From an uncultured Clostridia bacterium (lineage in GTDB: Bacteria > Bacillota > Clostridia > TANB77 > CAG-508), in assembly GCA_944393755.1 (NCBI GenBank), contig CALYBF010000008.1, positions 1 to 20,039 of the forward strand: 20,039 bases of DNA. Reading direction: 5' to 3'. Position 1 is the first letter of the stretch, and every line of letters begins with the position of its first letter. Below the pieces are notes generated by a model. The model searched no databases and was not told the DNA's origin. It was given only the letters and a program-made list of their open reading frames with translations. The position numbers and the translations under genes are program-made. Shown one piece after another: positions 6,774 to 13,618 of the stretch.

Positions 6774-8249
6774 TTATCTTATATATAATGTAATACGAGA
6801 TGAAAAATTTGCATCAGTAGCTGAAGGTAATGTTCTATCAGCTCTATTATCTGGTCCATAAAATGCTCTATTATAACCCCCTCTAAGTATTCTAAAGGAT
6901 GAAAGGTTTGCCTCTACTGTCCAATCATAATGTGCACCATTTAAGTCATAAATATTTTTTAATTTATCATTTTCATTTTTTCCGGTTTCTACAGAAGAAT
7001 TTCCGGTTTCTGATTGATCTACTTTTATTCCATTTGCTTGCATCCAATTTAACATTACATCATACTGACTTCCCCACATCATGCTACTTACTACTGAATT
7101 TTGTTCGCTTTCAGGAGAAAACTCTTTGCATTTTTTATATAATCCATACCATCTATAAGTCTCTGGTTGTGAGCTATCGGCTGTTGCTACAGTTCCTCCG
7201 GATTTCTTACTTGTTGGAATGTTATTTTTATTTGTATCTACTCCCAGTTCATATCTTCCAATATAAAATCCATGATATTTTTCTACACTTTCTATCATTT
7301 TATTGTATTCTTCCTGTAAGCCTGTTTTCATTGCATCAAAAGAATAAAATCCAGCTTTATCATAATAGTAATCATCATAAAAACCACTTCCGCCCCAATA
7401 TATTATATCAGGTTCTTTCTGGTTACTGTTTTCTGCTGTGCAATTCTCTTTTACTATTGACTCTGTAGATGTAAAATCATAAAGCAAACCTCTGTAATTT
7501 TCTCCTACTTTTACTGCCATTGCTTTATTAGTATTTCCATCTTGTTCTGTTTCTGATACTGCTGTTTCCACTGGTATCCATACAAATTGGTTTCCATCTA
7601 CATCTTCTATTACTAGACCATCATCTATTTTACTTGCTTCTGGTAAAATTGTAAAACCTTGTGGGATTGTTGCAACTTTTCCATCATCAATATATATTTT
7701 ATTTTTATCAGCTTTAACTCCTGGTTCTATAATTTGACTTTCAACTGGCTGTTTATCAGCATCTTCTTTTGTATAATCTGTATAAAACATCTCATCATCT
7801 AATTCTATTCCTTCAACATAGAAGATATTATGACTATCTCCATTTATAATATATAAGTCTGTTAACTTATTTATCTCTTCTTCAGTTGTTACTTCGTTGT
7901 TTCTAATTTTTTCATAATCTTTTCCATAATTAAGTGTTACATTTTCCATAGCGGATAAATCTATTACATAAAATGCTCCTGTATCTACAGCACTACTTAT
8001 CGAATTAATATGACTAATATTAGTATATTCTATATTTTTATCTGCTGGTATTTCTCCATATTGCAAATAATAATTTGATACTTTATCACGCAAATTATCT
8101 ATGTCTGCTTGCATTTTTCCAAGTTTTGTAGACTTTAAATTTTTTGTTGAATTCACTATTATAATCCCAGTTAGAATCATTATGACCGATACAGCTATTG
8201 TTAAAAATATTAAATTTATCCCTTTATTTCCCTTTAAAAAAACTCTCAT
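6774..8249 (-). CDS. Pilin-like exported protein with C-terminal formylglycine-enzyme-like (C-type lectin fold) domain
   Basis: This 491-aa protein starts with a short basic leader (MRVFLKGNKG) followed by one helix, INLIFLTIAVSVIMILTGII, at residues 11-33. This resembles a prepilin N-terminus, but the usual Glu at position +5 is absent. A polar helix (KLGKMQADIDNLRDKVSNYY) follows, as in pseudopilins. The segment IPQGFTILPEASKIDDGLVI then leads into GNQFVWIPVE, which starts a domain with FYIGRYELG, SMMWGSQYDVMLNWM, IYDLNGAHYDWTVEA, FRILRGGYNRAF, NRADRTLP and SSRITLYIR at the C-terminus. This is the pattern of SUMF1/formylglycine-generating-enzyme-like folds common in clostridial surface proteins. 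I chose the ATG at 8249 because AAGGAG lies 11 bases upstream; an in-frame ATG 18 codons earlier overlaps spoIVFB. The function is unknown; it is probably displayed on the cell surface. Confidence 0.75.
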   Translation of the reverse strand: MRVFLKGNKGINLIFLTIAVSVIMILTGIIIVNSTKNLKSTKLGKMQADIDNLRDKVSNYYLQYGEIPADKNIEYTNISHINSISSAVDTGAFYVIDLSAMENVTLNYGKDYEKIRNNEVTTEEEINKLTDLYIINGDSHNIFYVEGIELDDEMFYTDYTKEDADKQPVESQIIEPGVKADKNKIYIDDGKVATIPQGFTILPEASKIDDGLVIEDVDGNQFVWIPVETAVSETEQDGNTNKAMAVKVGENYRGLLYDFTSTESIVKENCTAENSNQKEPDIIYWGGSGFYDDYYYDKAGFYSFDAMKTGLQEEYNKMIESVEKYHGFYIGRYELGVDTNKNNIPTSKKSGGTVATADSSQPETYRWYGLYKKCKEFSPESEQNSVVSSMMWGSQYDVMLNWMQANGIKVDQSETGNSSVETGKNENDKLKNIYDLNGAHYDWTVEANLSSFRILRGGYNRAFYGPDNRADRTLPSATDANFSSRITLYIR

Positions 8250-8292
8250 CTTCTGAATTTCTCCTTTATTTATCTTTAGTATTAGTTTACTA

Positions 8293-8961
8293 TTAATTAG
8301 CATTTATTTCAATAGTTTTTTCTACTAATTTATAAATTTTGTTTCTTTTCCTAAATTTTAAATCTTCTATAATATAAATAACCCATAAAAAAATAATTGC
8401 TATAAAAATTGCTATATTTTTTATATAAAATATTAAAATACTAGAGATTAAAGTAAGTATCATTAATAGAAAAAAAGATATGTAATTTGTGTATATTTCG
8501 CCTTTTCTTTTACCTAATATTATATGTAATATTCCTTTTAATATTCTTCCACCATCTAGTGGATAAATAGGTAACAAATTAAATATAAAAAGTAACAAAT
8601 TAGAATATACTATTTGTAAACCATAAAAAACATTTAAATTATTTAAATTTAATGTTATTAAAATAATAATTAAATTTGTAATAGGACCTGCTAATGCAAC
8701 TATAATTTTCTTTAATTCTAATAAATTTCCATTTAAAATCTTATTATTATAATCTTTAGGAACTATCTTAAATGAAATACTTACTCCATATGGTTTTATT
8801 TCTAGTTTTCGTGGTTTCATGCCTAAAGCAAGTCCACATACTAAATGTCCAATTTCATGTATAAAGGCAAAAATAAGTATTAATATATATGTTTCTATTT
8901 GGTTTGTAAAATAAAACAAAATCAAAAACAAGAAAATTTTTAAATCTATTTTAAAACTCAT
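8293..8961 (-). CDS. spoIVFB: M50 intramembrane metalloprotease, SpoIVFB-like
   Basis: This 222-aa membrane protease has five or six hydrophobic segments. The zinc motif HEIGH is at residues 35-39 and the third ligand is D136 in YPLDGGRIL. NLLPIYPLDGG is characteristic of site-2-protease family enzymes. SpoIVFB processes pro-sigma-K in the mother cell of Bacillus. The neighbour directly upstream, 9 bases away, encodes an M23 protein that fits SpoIVFA, which supports the assignment. The ribosome binding site AGGAGGAG overlaps the end of that gene, so translation is coupled. No C-terminal CBS domain is present. The sigK gene is not in the window, so the substrate is inferred. Confidence 0.82.
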   Translation of the reverse strand: MSFKIDLKIFLFLILFYFTNQIETYILILIFAFIHEIGHLVCGLALGMKPRKLEIKPYGVSISFKIVPKDYNNKILNGNLLELKKIIVALAGPITNLIIILITLNLNNLNVFYGLQIVYSNLLLFIFNLLPIYPLDGGRILKGILHIILGKRKGEIYTNYISFFLLMILTLISSILIFYIKNIAIFIAIIFLWVIYIIEDLKFRKRNKIYKLVEKTIEINAN

Positions 8962-8970
8962 AAACTCCTC

Positions 8971-9861
8971 CTATAACTCTAAAATACTTTCCGGGTCTAT
9001 TTTTCTTTCTTGGTATCTAATTTCAAAATGTAAATGTGGTCCTGTTGAATTACCTGTAGACCCCACTTCTGCAATTTCTTGTCCTTGTACTACCATATCT
9101 CCTTGTTTTACATATAAATTATTACAATGTGCATAAATAATACTTACTTCTCCTATTTGTATTTTTAGATGTTTTCCATAATCACCTTCTTCAGATGCTA
9201 AAACTACTTCCCCATTTGTTGCTGATTTTATTTTAGTTCCTAGATTTGCAGCTATATCTGTTCCTGTGTGGTTTTTAGGAACATTTCCTGTTGCTGTTTC
9301 TCTGTTTCCAAATTTTGATGAAATAACACCTTCTACTGGTTTTATAAATGTAGTTGTATTTTTGATGTTTATAATATCTTGCTCAGTTTGTGATAATTCT
9401 TGTTTTGGTTCTATTTCTTCAGTATTTATCTCATTAGAATTTTCTTCTACTGCTCCACCAATAGAATTTTGTAATTCGTTATTCTGCTCATTTTGTGTAT
9501 TATTATTTTCTTCTACATTTACTACTTCATTGTTTTCTTTAGGTAATAAGCTCAAAATACCATTTTTTAGATTATTATATATTTCAGAAAAATTTGTGTC
9601 ATATGATAAAATCTCGTTTGCTTTATTTATAAAATCTTCTGAAAAAACATATGAATTGTTTTGTATCGTATAAACAATTAAATATAAAACCATACATACT
9701 AAGATTTGTATAATCATTTTCTTTAATAATTTAATATCTTTCTTTTTATTATTATCACTTACATTTATACTAGCTATTTGTTTATTATTTCCCTGCTTCC
9801 TTCTTTCATAAATAGCTTCTGCTCGTCTTATTTTATCTTCTACAGACATAATTCTTTCCAT
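8971..9861 (-). CDS. spoIVFA: Membrane-anchored M23 peptidase, SpoIVFA/SpoIIQ-like
   Basis: This 296-aa type II membrane protein has a cytoplasmic N-terminus (VEDKIRRAEAIYERRKQ), one transmembrane helix at about residues 49-66, and a low-complexity Asn/Glu linker at about 110-160. It ends in an M23 (LytM) domain. Zinc ligands H198 and D202 (HTGTDIAA) and H278 (HLHFE), together with H245 (YAHC), are all present, so endopeptidase activity is possible. Many sporulation M23 proteins have lost these residues. Its position immediately before the M50 gene points to SpoIVFA, the regulator that holds SpoIVFB; SpoIIQ is the alternative. The ATG at 9861 has GAGGTG upstream; a second in-frame ATG four codons later is possible. 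Confidence 0.78.
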   Translation of the reverse strand: MERIMSVEDKIRRAEAIYERRKQGNNKQIASINVSDNNKKKDIKLLKKMIIQILVCMVLYLIVYTIQNNSYVFSEDFINKANEILSYDTNFSEIYNNLKNGILSLLPKENNEVVNVEENNNTQNEQNNELQNSIGGAVEENSNEINTEEIEPKQELSQTEQDIINIKNTTTFIKPVEGVISSKFGNRETATGNVPKNHTGTDIAANLGTKIKSATNGEVVLASEEGDYGKHLKIQIGEVSIIYAHCNNLYVKQGDMVVQGQEIAEVGSTGNSTGPHLHFEIRYQERKIDPESILEL

Positions 9862-9926
9862 AAAAAAAGCACCTCTTCCTTAGTTTCTTTGTAAACTATA
9901 TGTTTGGAAAAGATGTTTTATTACAT

Positions 9927-10271
9927 TTATTTTATTATTATGAAAATAGTTTCTAATAATAAAATAATACCCATTATAAAAACATATTTCTTTAGATTTT
10001 TACACTTTTTATCAACTTTCTTTTGTATTTCATTTTTTATCTTCTTTTTTTCTTCTACTCTTCTTATATAATTATTCACTAACATTTCCGCCTCTTTTAA
10101 AATATAATCTTTTTCTTTATTTCTTTCTTTATTTTTATCCTCTTTGTTGTTATTATCTAATTCTTGCTTTTCTTTTAATTTTATATTAGGTTTAAATACT
10201 ATAACTGCTTCTTCTACAATATTAGAGGGTAAATTTCTTAAAACTACCGTATTTTTAAGATTATTATTCAT
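9927..10271 (-). CDS. Small tail-anchored membrane protein, unidentified
   Basis: This 114-aa protein belongs to no family I can name. The N-terminus (LRNLPSNIVEEAVIVFKPN) has an ordered, conserved-looking composition. Residues ~30-95 are dominated by Lys, Glu and Asn and should form an extended helix or coiled coil. The last ~19 residues (YVFIMGIILLLETIFIIIK) form one transmembrane helix, so it is probably tail-anchored and faces the cytoplasm. A near-perfect AAGGAGGT sits 4 bases before the ATG, giving good support that it is translated. It lies 65 bases before the SpoIVFA-like gene on the same strand with no terminator between, so co-transcription with the spoIVF pair is likely and a sporulation role is possible. 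Confidence 0.7.
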   Translation of the reverse strand: MNNNLKNTVVLRNLPSNIVEEAVIVFKPNIKLKEKQELDNNNKEDKNKERNKEKDYILKEAEMLVNNYIRRVEEKKKIKNEIQKKVDKKCKNLKKYVFIMGIILLLETIFIIIK

Positions 10272-10347
10272 TTGTACCTCCTTGAAATTTTAAGATTTAT
10301 ATTATTTTTTCCAAAAATTCCAAAAATATACATTTAAAATAAATAAT

Positions 10348-10374
10348 AGCCCTGTTCTAAAAAAGAACAAGGCT
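10348..10374 (-). terminator. Intrinsic terminator of the 61-aa gene
   Basis: An 11-bp stem (10348-10358 with 10364-10374) has a 5-base loop and one G-U pair when read on the minus strand. ATTATTTATTTT follows. It starts 7 bases after the TAG of the 61-aa gene and separates it from the tail-anchored protein gene. Confidence 0.85.
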
Positions 10375-10380
10375 TGGAGA

Positions 10381-10566
10381 CTAGACTACCTTGTAGTGCA
10401 GAATAGCATATGCAGAGCTAGACTCTACCTTCGTTTCCACACCCTCCAACTCGAATCCCTTCTTCGGTTCTTGCCTAAGGATTTCTACCATAGCTCGTAG
10501 CTCCTCAAGCATAGCAACTGTTGAAGGAAAATCCTTTCGGTAAAGTATTGGTGTTTTCTTGTCCAT
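10381..10566 (-). CDS. Unidentified 61-aa soluble protein of foreign-looking composition
   Basis: I do not recognise this small protein. It begins MDKKTPILYRKDFPSTVAML and contains an amphipathic helix (VAMLEELRAMVEILRQE), then a mixed charged segment ending in AYAILHYKVV. It has no transmembrane segment or cysteine. Codon use differs from every neighbour: AAG, GAG, GTG, CTG, CAC and TAC are frequent, where flanking genes use AAA, GAA and T-ending codons. GC content is visibly higher. AAGGAGAT lies 6 bases before the ATG. It has its own strong promoter, a 20-bp palindrome in the presumed 5' leader, and its own terminator, so it is a single-gene unit. Recent acquisition, or strong selection for high expression, would fit. 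Ribosome profiling or homologues would settle whether it is expressed. Confidence 0.65.
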   Translation of the reverse strand: MDKKTPILYRKDFPSTVAMLEELRAMVEILRQEPKKGFELEGVETKVESSSAYAILHYKVV

Positions 10567-10585
10567 ACAATCTCCTTTTTTCCTA

Positions 10586-10605
10586 GATTTAGTAATTACT
10601 AAATC
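10586..10605. promoter_or_regulatory. Perfect 20-bp palindrome in the leader of the 61-aa gene
   Basis: GATTTAGTAATTACTAAATC equals its own reverse complement. It lies about 16-36 bases after the predicted transcription start and about 20 bases before the ATG. Perfect symmetry without a loop suits a dimeric DNA-binding repressor better than an RNA hairpin. I do not recognise the regulator. Confidence 0.6.
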
Positions 10606-10628
10606 TTTTAATGGAACTTACATATTTT

Positions 10629-10657
10629 ATTATATCACTTTATATAAAAAATTTCAA
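10629..10657 (-). promoter_or_regulatory. Strong sigma-A-type promoter of the 61-aa gene
   Basis: On the minus strand there is a TTGAAA -35 (10652-10657), a 17-base spacer, and a consensus TATAAT -10 (10629-10634) preceded by an extended-10 TGA. The -35 overlaps the ymxH/ylmC stop codon. It is the best promoter in the window. Confidence 0.8.
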
Positions 10658-10887
10658 ATTTCGACAAGTATGATATCATCTCCAATACATTTAACATTTT
10701 TCCAAGGGATAACAATATTATTACTTTGTGTAAAAAGATTAATTAATTTATTACTTCCTGGAACAATAATATGTGTTATAACACCTGTTTCTAAATCTGC
10801 ACAAACATCCTGAACATATCCAAGTCTTTTTCCATCTGTTATATTAATTACCTCTTTATGTTTAAAATCTAAACCTTTATCACCCAT
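10654..10887 (-). CDS. ylmC: PRC-barrel sporulation protein of the YlmC/YmxH family
   Basis: This 77-aa single PRC-barrel protein shows the family pattern: DFKHKEVINITDGKRLGYVQDV, TGVITHIIVPG and NIVIPWKNVKCIGDDIILVEI. Clostridia and Bacilli carry one or more such genes next to sigE-sigG, and they are annotated as YlmC/YmxH sporulation proteins of unknown biochemical role. This one lies directly after sigG in the same orientation, as expected. The ATG at 10887 has GAGGAG upstream. A terminator-like hairpin overlaps the sigG stop, so it may have a separate promoter in the 10888-10940 gap, where AT-rich -10-like sequences occur but none stands out. It ends in TGA. Confidence 0.88.
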   Translation of the reverse strand: MGDKGLDFKHKEVINITDGKRLGYVQDVCADLETGVITHIIVPGSNKLINLFTQSNNIVIPWKNVKCIGDDIILVEI

Positions 10888-10926
10888 TTAAACTCTCCTC
10901 TTATTATATATATGATAGGAAAATAA

Positions 10927-10950
10927 AAATAGTCAAAAATTTGACTATTT
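10927..10950 (-). terminator. Intrinsic terminator overlapping the sigG stop codon
   Basis: An 11-bp perfect inverted repeat (10927-10937 and 10940-10950) contains the sigG TAG in its arm. TTATTTT follows on the minus strand. The tip is only 2 bases, so the innermost pairs must open to form the loop. Confidence 0.65.
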
Positions 10951-11721
10951 ATAAAATCTTTTTATATGTTCTATAGCAGTTTTCTCAAGCCTAGATACTT
11001 GTGCTTGTGATATCCCTATTTCATCTGCCACTTCCATTTGTGTTTTTCCGTCAAAAAACCTTTTAGTTACAATCGTTTTTTCTTTTTTATTTAGTCTATT
11101 TAAAGCTCCTTCTATTGTCATCTTTTCTGTCCAATGCTCATCCGTATTTTTACTATCTCTTATTTGATCAATAATATAAATATTTTCTGTTCCGTCATTA
11201 TAAATAGGTTCTTGTAATGATACTGGGTCTTGAATAGCATCTATAGAAAAGCCAATTTCTTCTTTTTCTACTCCAAGCTCTTTTGCAATTTCCTCAATCT
11301 TGGGTTCTTTTCCATTTTCTTTTAAATATCTTTCTTTAAATTGTATTACTTTATATGCTAAATCTCTTACAGACCTGCTTACTCTGATACTATTATTGTC
11401 TCTTAAATATCTTTTAACTTCTCCTATTATCATAGGAACAGCATAAGTACTAAATTGAACATTTTGACTTAAATCAAAATTGTCAATTGCTTTTATCAAA
11501 CCAACACAACCTACTTGGAATAAATCATCTGCTGATTCTCCCCTACCACAAAATCTTTGTATTACACTTAAAACTAATCTTAAATTTCCGTTTATAAATT
11601 TATTTCTTGCATCTTCATCTCCTGCTTTTATTTTTACAAATAGTTCTTCTTTTTCTTCTTTACTTAATAATGGTAATTTTGATGTATTAACTCCACAAAT
11701 CTCTACCTTATTATTTCGCAA
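10945..11721 (-). CDS. sigG: Forespore sigma factor SigG
   Basis: This 258-aa sigma-70 family factor directs late forespore transcription. The N-terminus RNNKVEICGVNTSKLPLL is specific to SigG. Region 2 (NLRLVLSVIQRFCGRGESADDLFQVGCVGL, IKAIDNFDLSQNVQFSTYAV), region 3 (IEEIAKELGVEKEEI) and region 4.2 (QMEVADEIGISQAQVSRLEK) are all present and in frame. The start is TTG at 11721 with AGGAGG about nine bases upstream. The gene follows sigE, 69 bases away, as in most spore formers. A sigma-F-like promoter candidate lies in that gap. Its region 4.2 carries DEIGISQ at the place where sigE has its frameshift, but here the glycine codon has no extra C. Confidence 0.97.
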   Translation of the reverse strand: MRNNKVEICGVNTSKLPLLSKEEKEELFVKIKAGDEDARNKFINGNLRLVLSVIQRFCGRGESADDLFQVGCVGLIKAIDNFDLSQNVQFSTYAVPMIIGEVKRYLRDNNSIRVSRSVRDLAYKVIQFKERYLKENGKEPKIEEIAKELGVEKEEIGFSIDAIQDPVSLQEPIYNDGTENIYIIDQIRDSKNTDEHWTEKMTIEGALNRLNKKEKTIVTKRFFDGKTQMEVADEIGISQAQVSRLEKTAIEHIKRFYK

Positions 11722-11752
11722 AAGAAAAACCTCCTTTGAATTTACTTATATA

Positions 11753-11781
11753 AAGTATTTCCAAATTTGGTTTTTTTATAC
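11753..11781 (-). promoter_or_regulatory. Candidate sigma-F-type promoter of sigG
   Basis: On the minus strand GTATA (11777-11781) is followed after 14 bases by GGAAATACTT (11753-11762). Sigma-F consensus is GYWTA, 15 bases, then GGNNANAHTR. The match is good but the spacing is one base short and the last position differs. spoIIIG is sigma-F-controlled in Bacillus, which makes the site plausible. Confidence 0.4.
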
Positions 11782-11790
11782 AAAAAATAC

Positions 11791-12529
11791 TCATCCAATC
11801 TTACTTGATATTTCTTTTTTCATTTTATTTATTATCTTTTTTTCTAATCTAGATATATAACTTTGTGAAATTCCGAAGCTCATCTGCAACTTCTTTTTGT
11901 GTCTTCTCTTTTCCTGTTTTAAAGCCAAACCTCATTTCCATTATATCTTTTTCTCTTTCTTTAAGTCTAGAAATTGAATCTTTCAATAATAACTTATCTA
12001 CTTCATCTTCCAAATTTCTAGAAGTTATATCTGCTTCTGTTCCCAATATATCAGACAGTAAAAGTTCGTTTCCATCTCTATCTTTATTTAAAGGTTCATC
12101 TATTGATACTTCACTTTTAATTCTATTATTTTTTCTTAAGTACATTAAAATTTCATTTTCTATACATCTCGAAGCATATGTAGCTAATTTTATATTCTTA
12201 TCACTATTAAACGTATTTACACCTTTCATTAAACCTATTGTTCCAATTGATATTAAATCTTCTATTCCGATTCCTGTATTTTCAAACTTTTTTGCGATAT
12301 AAACTACTAATCTTAAATTTCTTTCTACTAATATTTGCCTTGCTTCTAAGTTGTTCTCTTCTGATAACTTTTTTATGTACTTTTCTTCTTCATCTGGTGG
12401 TAATGGTGGCGGAAGTGTTTGACTTCCTGCTATGTAAAATATCGGCAAATACTCTATTTCATTATCTTCATTTAAATATCTTGCACATATTGTATTTATT
12501 CTATTTTTAACATAATCTAATATCTTCAT
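11791..12529 (-). CDS. sigE: Mother-cell sigma factor pro-SigE, read across a +1 frameshift at a CGG codon
   Basis: SigE is the first mother-cell sigma factor of sporulation, made as a pro-protein and cleaved by SpoIIGA. The reading begins MKILDYVKNRINTICARYLN, a pro-peptide of about 28 residues. SQTLPPPLPPDEE, NLRLVVYIAKKFENTGIGIE, DLISIGTIGL, IKLATYASRCIENEILMYLR and EKDIMEMRFGF then follow the Bacillus protein closely. After 218 codons (EVADEL) the zero frame meets CGG and stops eight codons later. Skipping the base at 11875 gives GISQSYISRLEKKIINKMKK and ends at TGA, for 245 residues in total. That is the expected length and exactly the region 4.2 helix that reads the -35 element. An unshifted product would lack this helix. 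AAGGAG lies 12 bases before the ATG; spoIIGA is 33 bases upstream. Coding segments are 11876-12529 and 11791-11874. Confidence 0.92.
11872..11878 (-). other. Frameshift site in sigE: CTT CGG A
   Basis: Codon 218 (CTT, Leu) is followed by an in-frame CGG (11873-11875). Omitting the C gives CTT GGA ATT TCA, matching the family's Leu/Met-Gly-Ile-Ser. P-site CTT is also the slippery codon of the bacterial prfB +1 frameshift, where CTT precedes TGA. Confidence 0.8.
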
Positions 12530-12562
12530 ATAAAGCTTTCATCTCCTTTTGCATATGTTTCT

Positions 12563-13456
12563 TTAAACAAATTCCATACCAATTATTGCTCTATATTCAC
12601 CTTTTTTGGTTAATGATTTATCATAAATTCCTAAAATTATATTTTCTTTTTCAATTTTTTCTTTTTCTTCGCCTTTTACAATTATTAATTTTTTTGCTTT
12701 AATTCCTAATAACATACCATTTTGTTTTCCTAGTGATGAATATGGTATTAATTTTAGTTTTGAAACATATTTATTTTTAATCTCTTCTGGTATTTCTTTA
12801 AAATCACCTCCTATTATTTCTTCTAGATGATTTAATATTTCTTTTGGTATTACATCATATAAAAGCGTATGTTCTATGACCACAACAGGTGTATTTGTTA
12901 TTGGTTCTTTAAGCATATTTCCTGTATCTATTAATGCTTTTGTAATTATTTTTTTACCTTCTATTTCTACTGTAATTTCACAAATCAAATCTTTTTTACT
13001 TATTTTGCTTTTTATTATTTTAAATGCTGTGATTATAATTACAAATGCAACTATTGCTCCTAATATCACTGTTTTTAATGGATATGTACCTAAAAACAAG
13101 CCATTTTTCATAATTATTTCTTGTGGTTTTACTATATAAATTAATGAGAAAGCAACTCCTCCAAATACAAATGATGTTAAATAGAAAAATAATAATTCTT
13201 TCCACATTTTTTTCAATGTTTGTGGATAATATGCAATATAAACTATCATAATTGATAAAATGATTTTTAATATAAAACTTGAATATATTTCAAGTATTCC
13301 CATATATCCTATTATTGTATATATCGCACCTAATAAACTTCCTATTATCAGTCTTATATGTTTTATCTTTATTTTTAATATAAGCCCTGTTGCTAATAAT
13401 ATAATATAATTCATTATTAAATTTTCTATTAACACCACATCTATATAAATGGTCAT
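12563..13456 (-). CDS. spoIIGA: SpoIIGA, membrane aspartic protease that processes pro-SigE
   Basis: This 297-aa protein has five or six N-terminal transmembrane helices (about residues 5-150) starting with MTIYIDVVLIENLIMNYIIL. A cytoplasmic protease domain carries the catalytic Asp in ALIDTGNMLKEP. LIPYSSLGKQNGMLLGIK and a closing IGMEFV are also typical of the family. SpoIIGA cleaves pro-sigma-E in response to a forespore signal. The gene directly precedes sigE, as in Bacillus and Clostridium, and they form an operon. The ATG at 13456 has AGGTGAT upstream. The operon's promoter should be in 13457-13520, below the ftsZ terminator; I saw no convincing Spo0A box there. Confidence 0.95.
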   Translation of the reverse strand: MTIYIDVVLIENLIMNYIILLATGLILKIKIKHIRLIIGSLLGAIYTIIGYMGILEIYSSFILKIILSIMIVYIAYYPQTLKKMWKELLFFYLTSFVFGGVAFSLIYIVKPQEIIMKNGLFLGTYPLKTVILGAIVAFVIIITAFKIIKSKISKKDLICEITVEIEGKKIITKALIDTGNMLKEPITNTPVVVIEHTLLYDVIPKEILNHLEEIIGGDFKEIPEEIKNKYVSKLKLIPYSSLGKQNGMLLGIKAKKLIIVKGEEKEKIEKENIILGIYDKSLTKKGEYRAIIGMEFV

Positions 13457-13522
13457 ACAATCACCTGCTATATTATTCTACTATTTTTATTTTAAAAAAT
13501 TTGTCTTTTCTTATATGCGAAA

Positions 13523-13558
13523 AAAAGAAATAATCGAGTATTTTCGATTATTTCTTTT
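13523..13558 (-). terminator. Intrinsic terminator after ftsZ
   Basis: A 15-bp perfect stem (13523-13537 and 13544-13558) with a 6-base loop is followed on the minus strand by seven Ts. It lies about 60 bases beyond the ftsZ stop and separates the ftsA-ftsZ unit from spoIIGA-sigE. The remaining gap sequence is AT-rich and otherwise featureless. Confidence 0.88.
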
Positions 13559-13618
13559 ATAATAAATATTTTATTTTAATTATTCTTTTTTAATAATATT
13601 ATTTTCTGTCTTTTATTG

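Noticed and set aside
6899..7468. 189-aa plus-strand reading frame opposite the pilin-like gene
   Set aside because: His/Leu/Phe-rich composition typical of an antisense shadow; it has no ribosome binding site.
13457..13522. Spo0A box upstream of spoIIGA
   Set aside because: Only weak partial matches to TGTCGAA were found in a very AT-rich gap, so none is reported.
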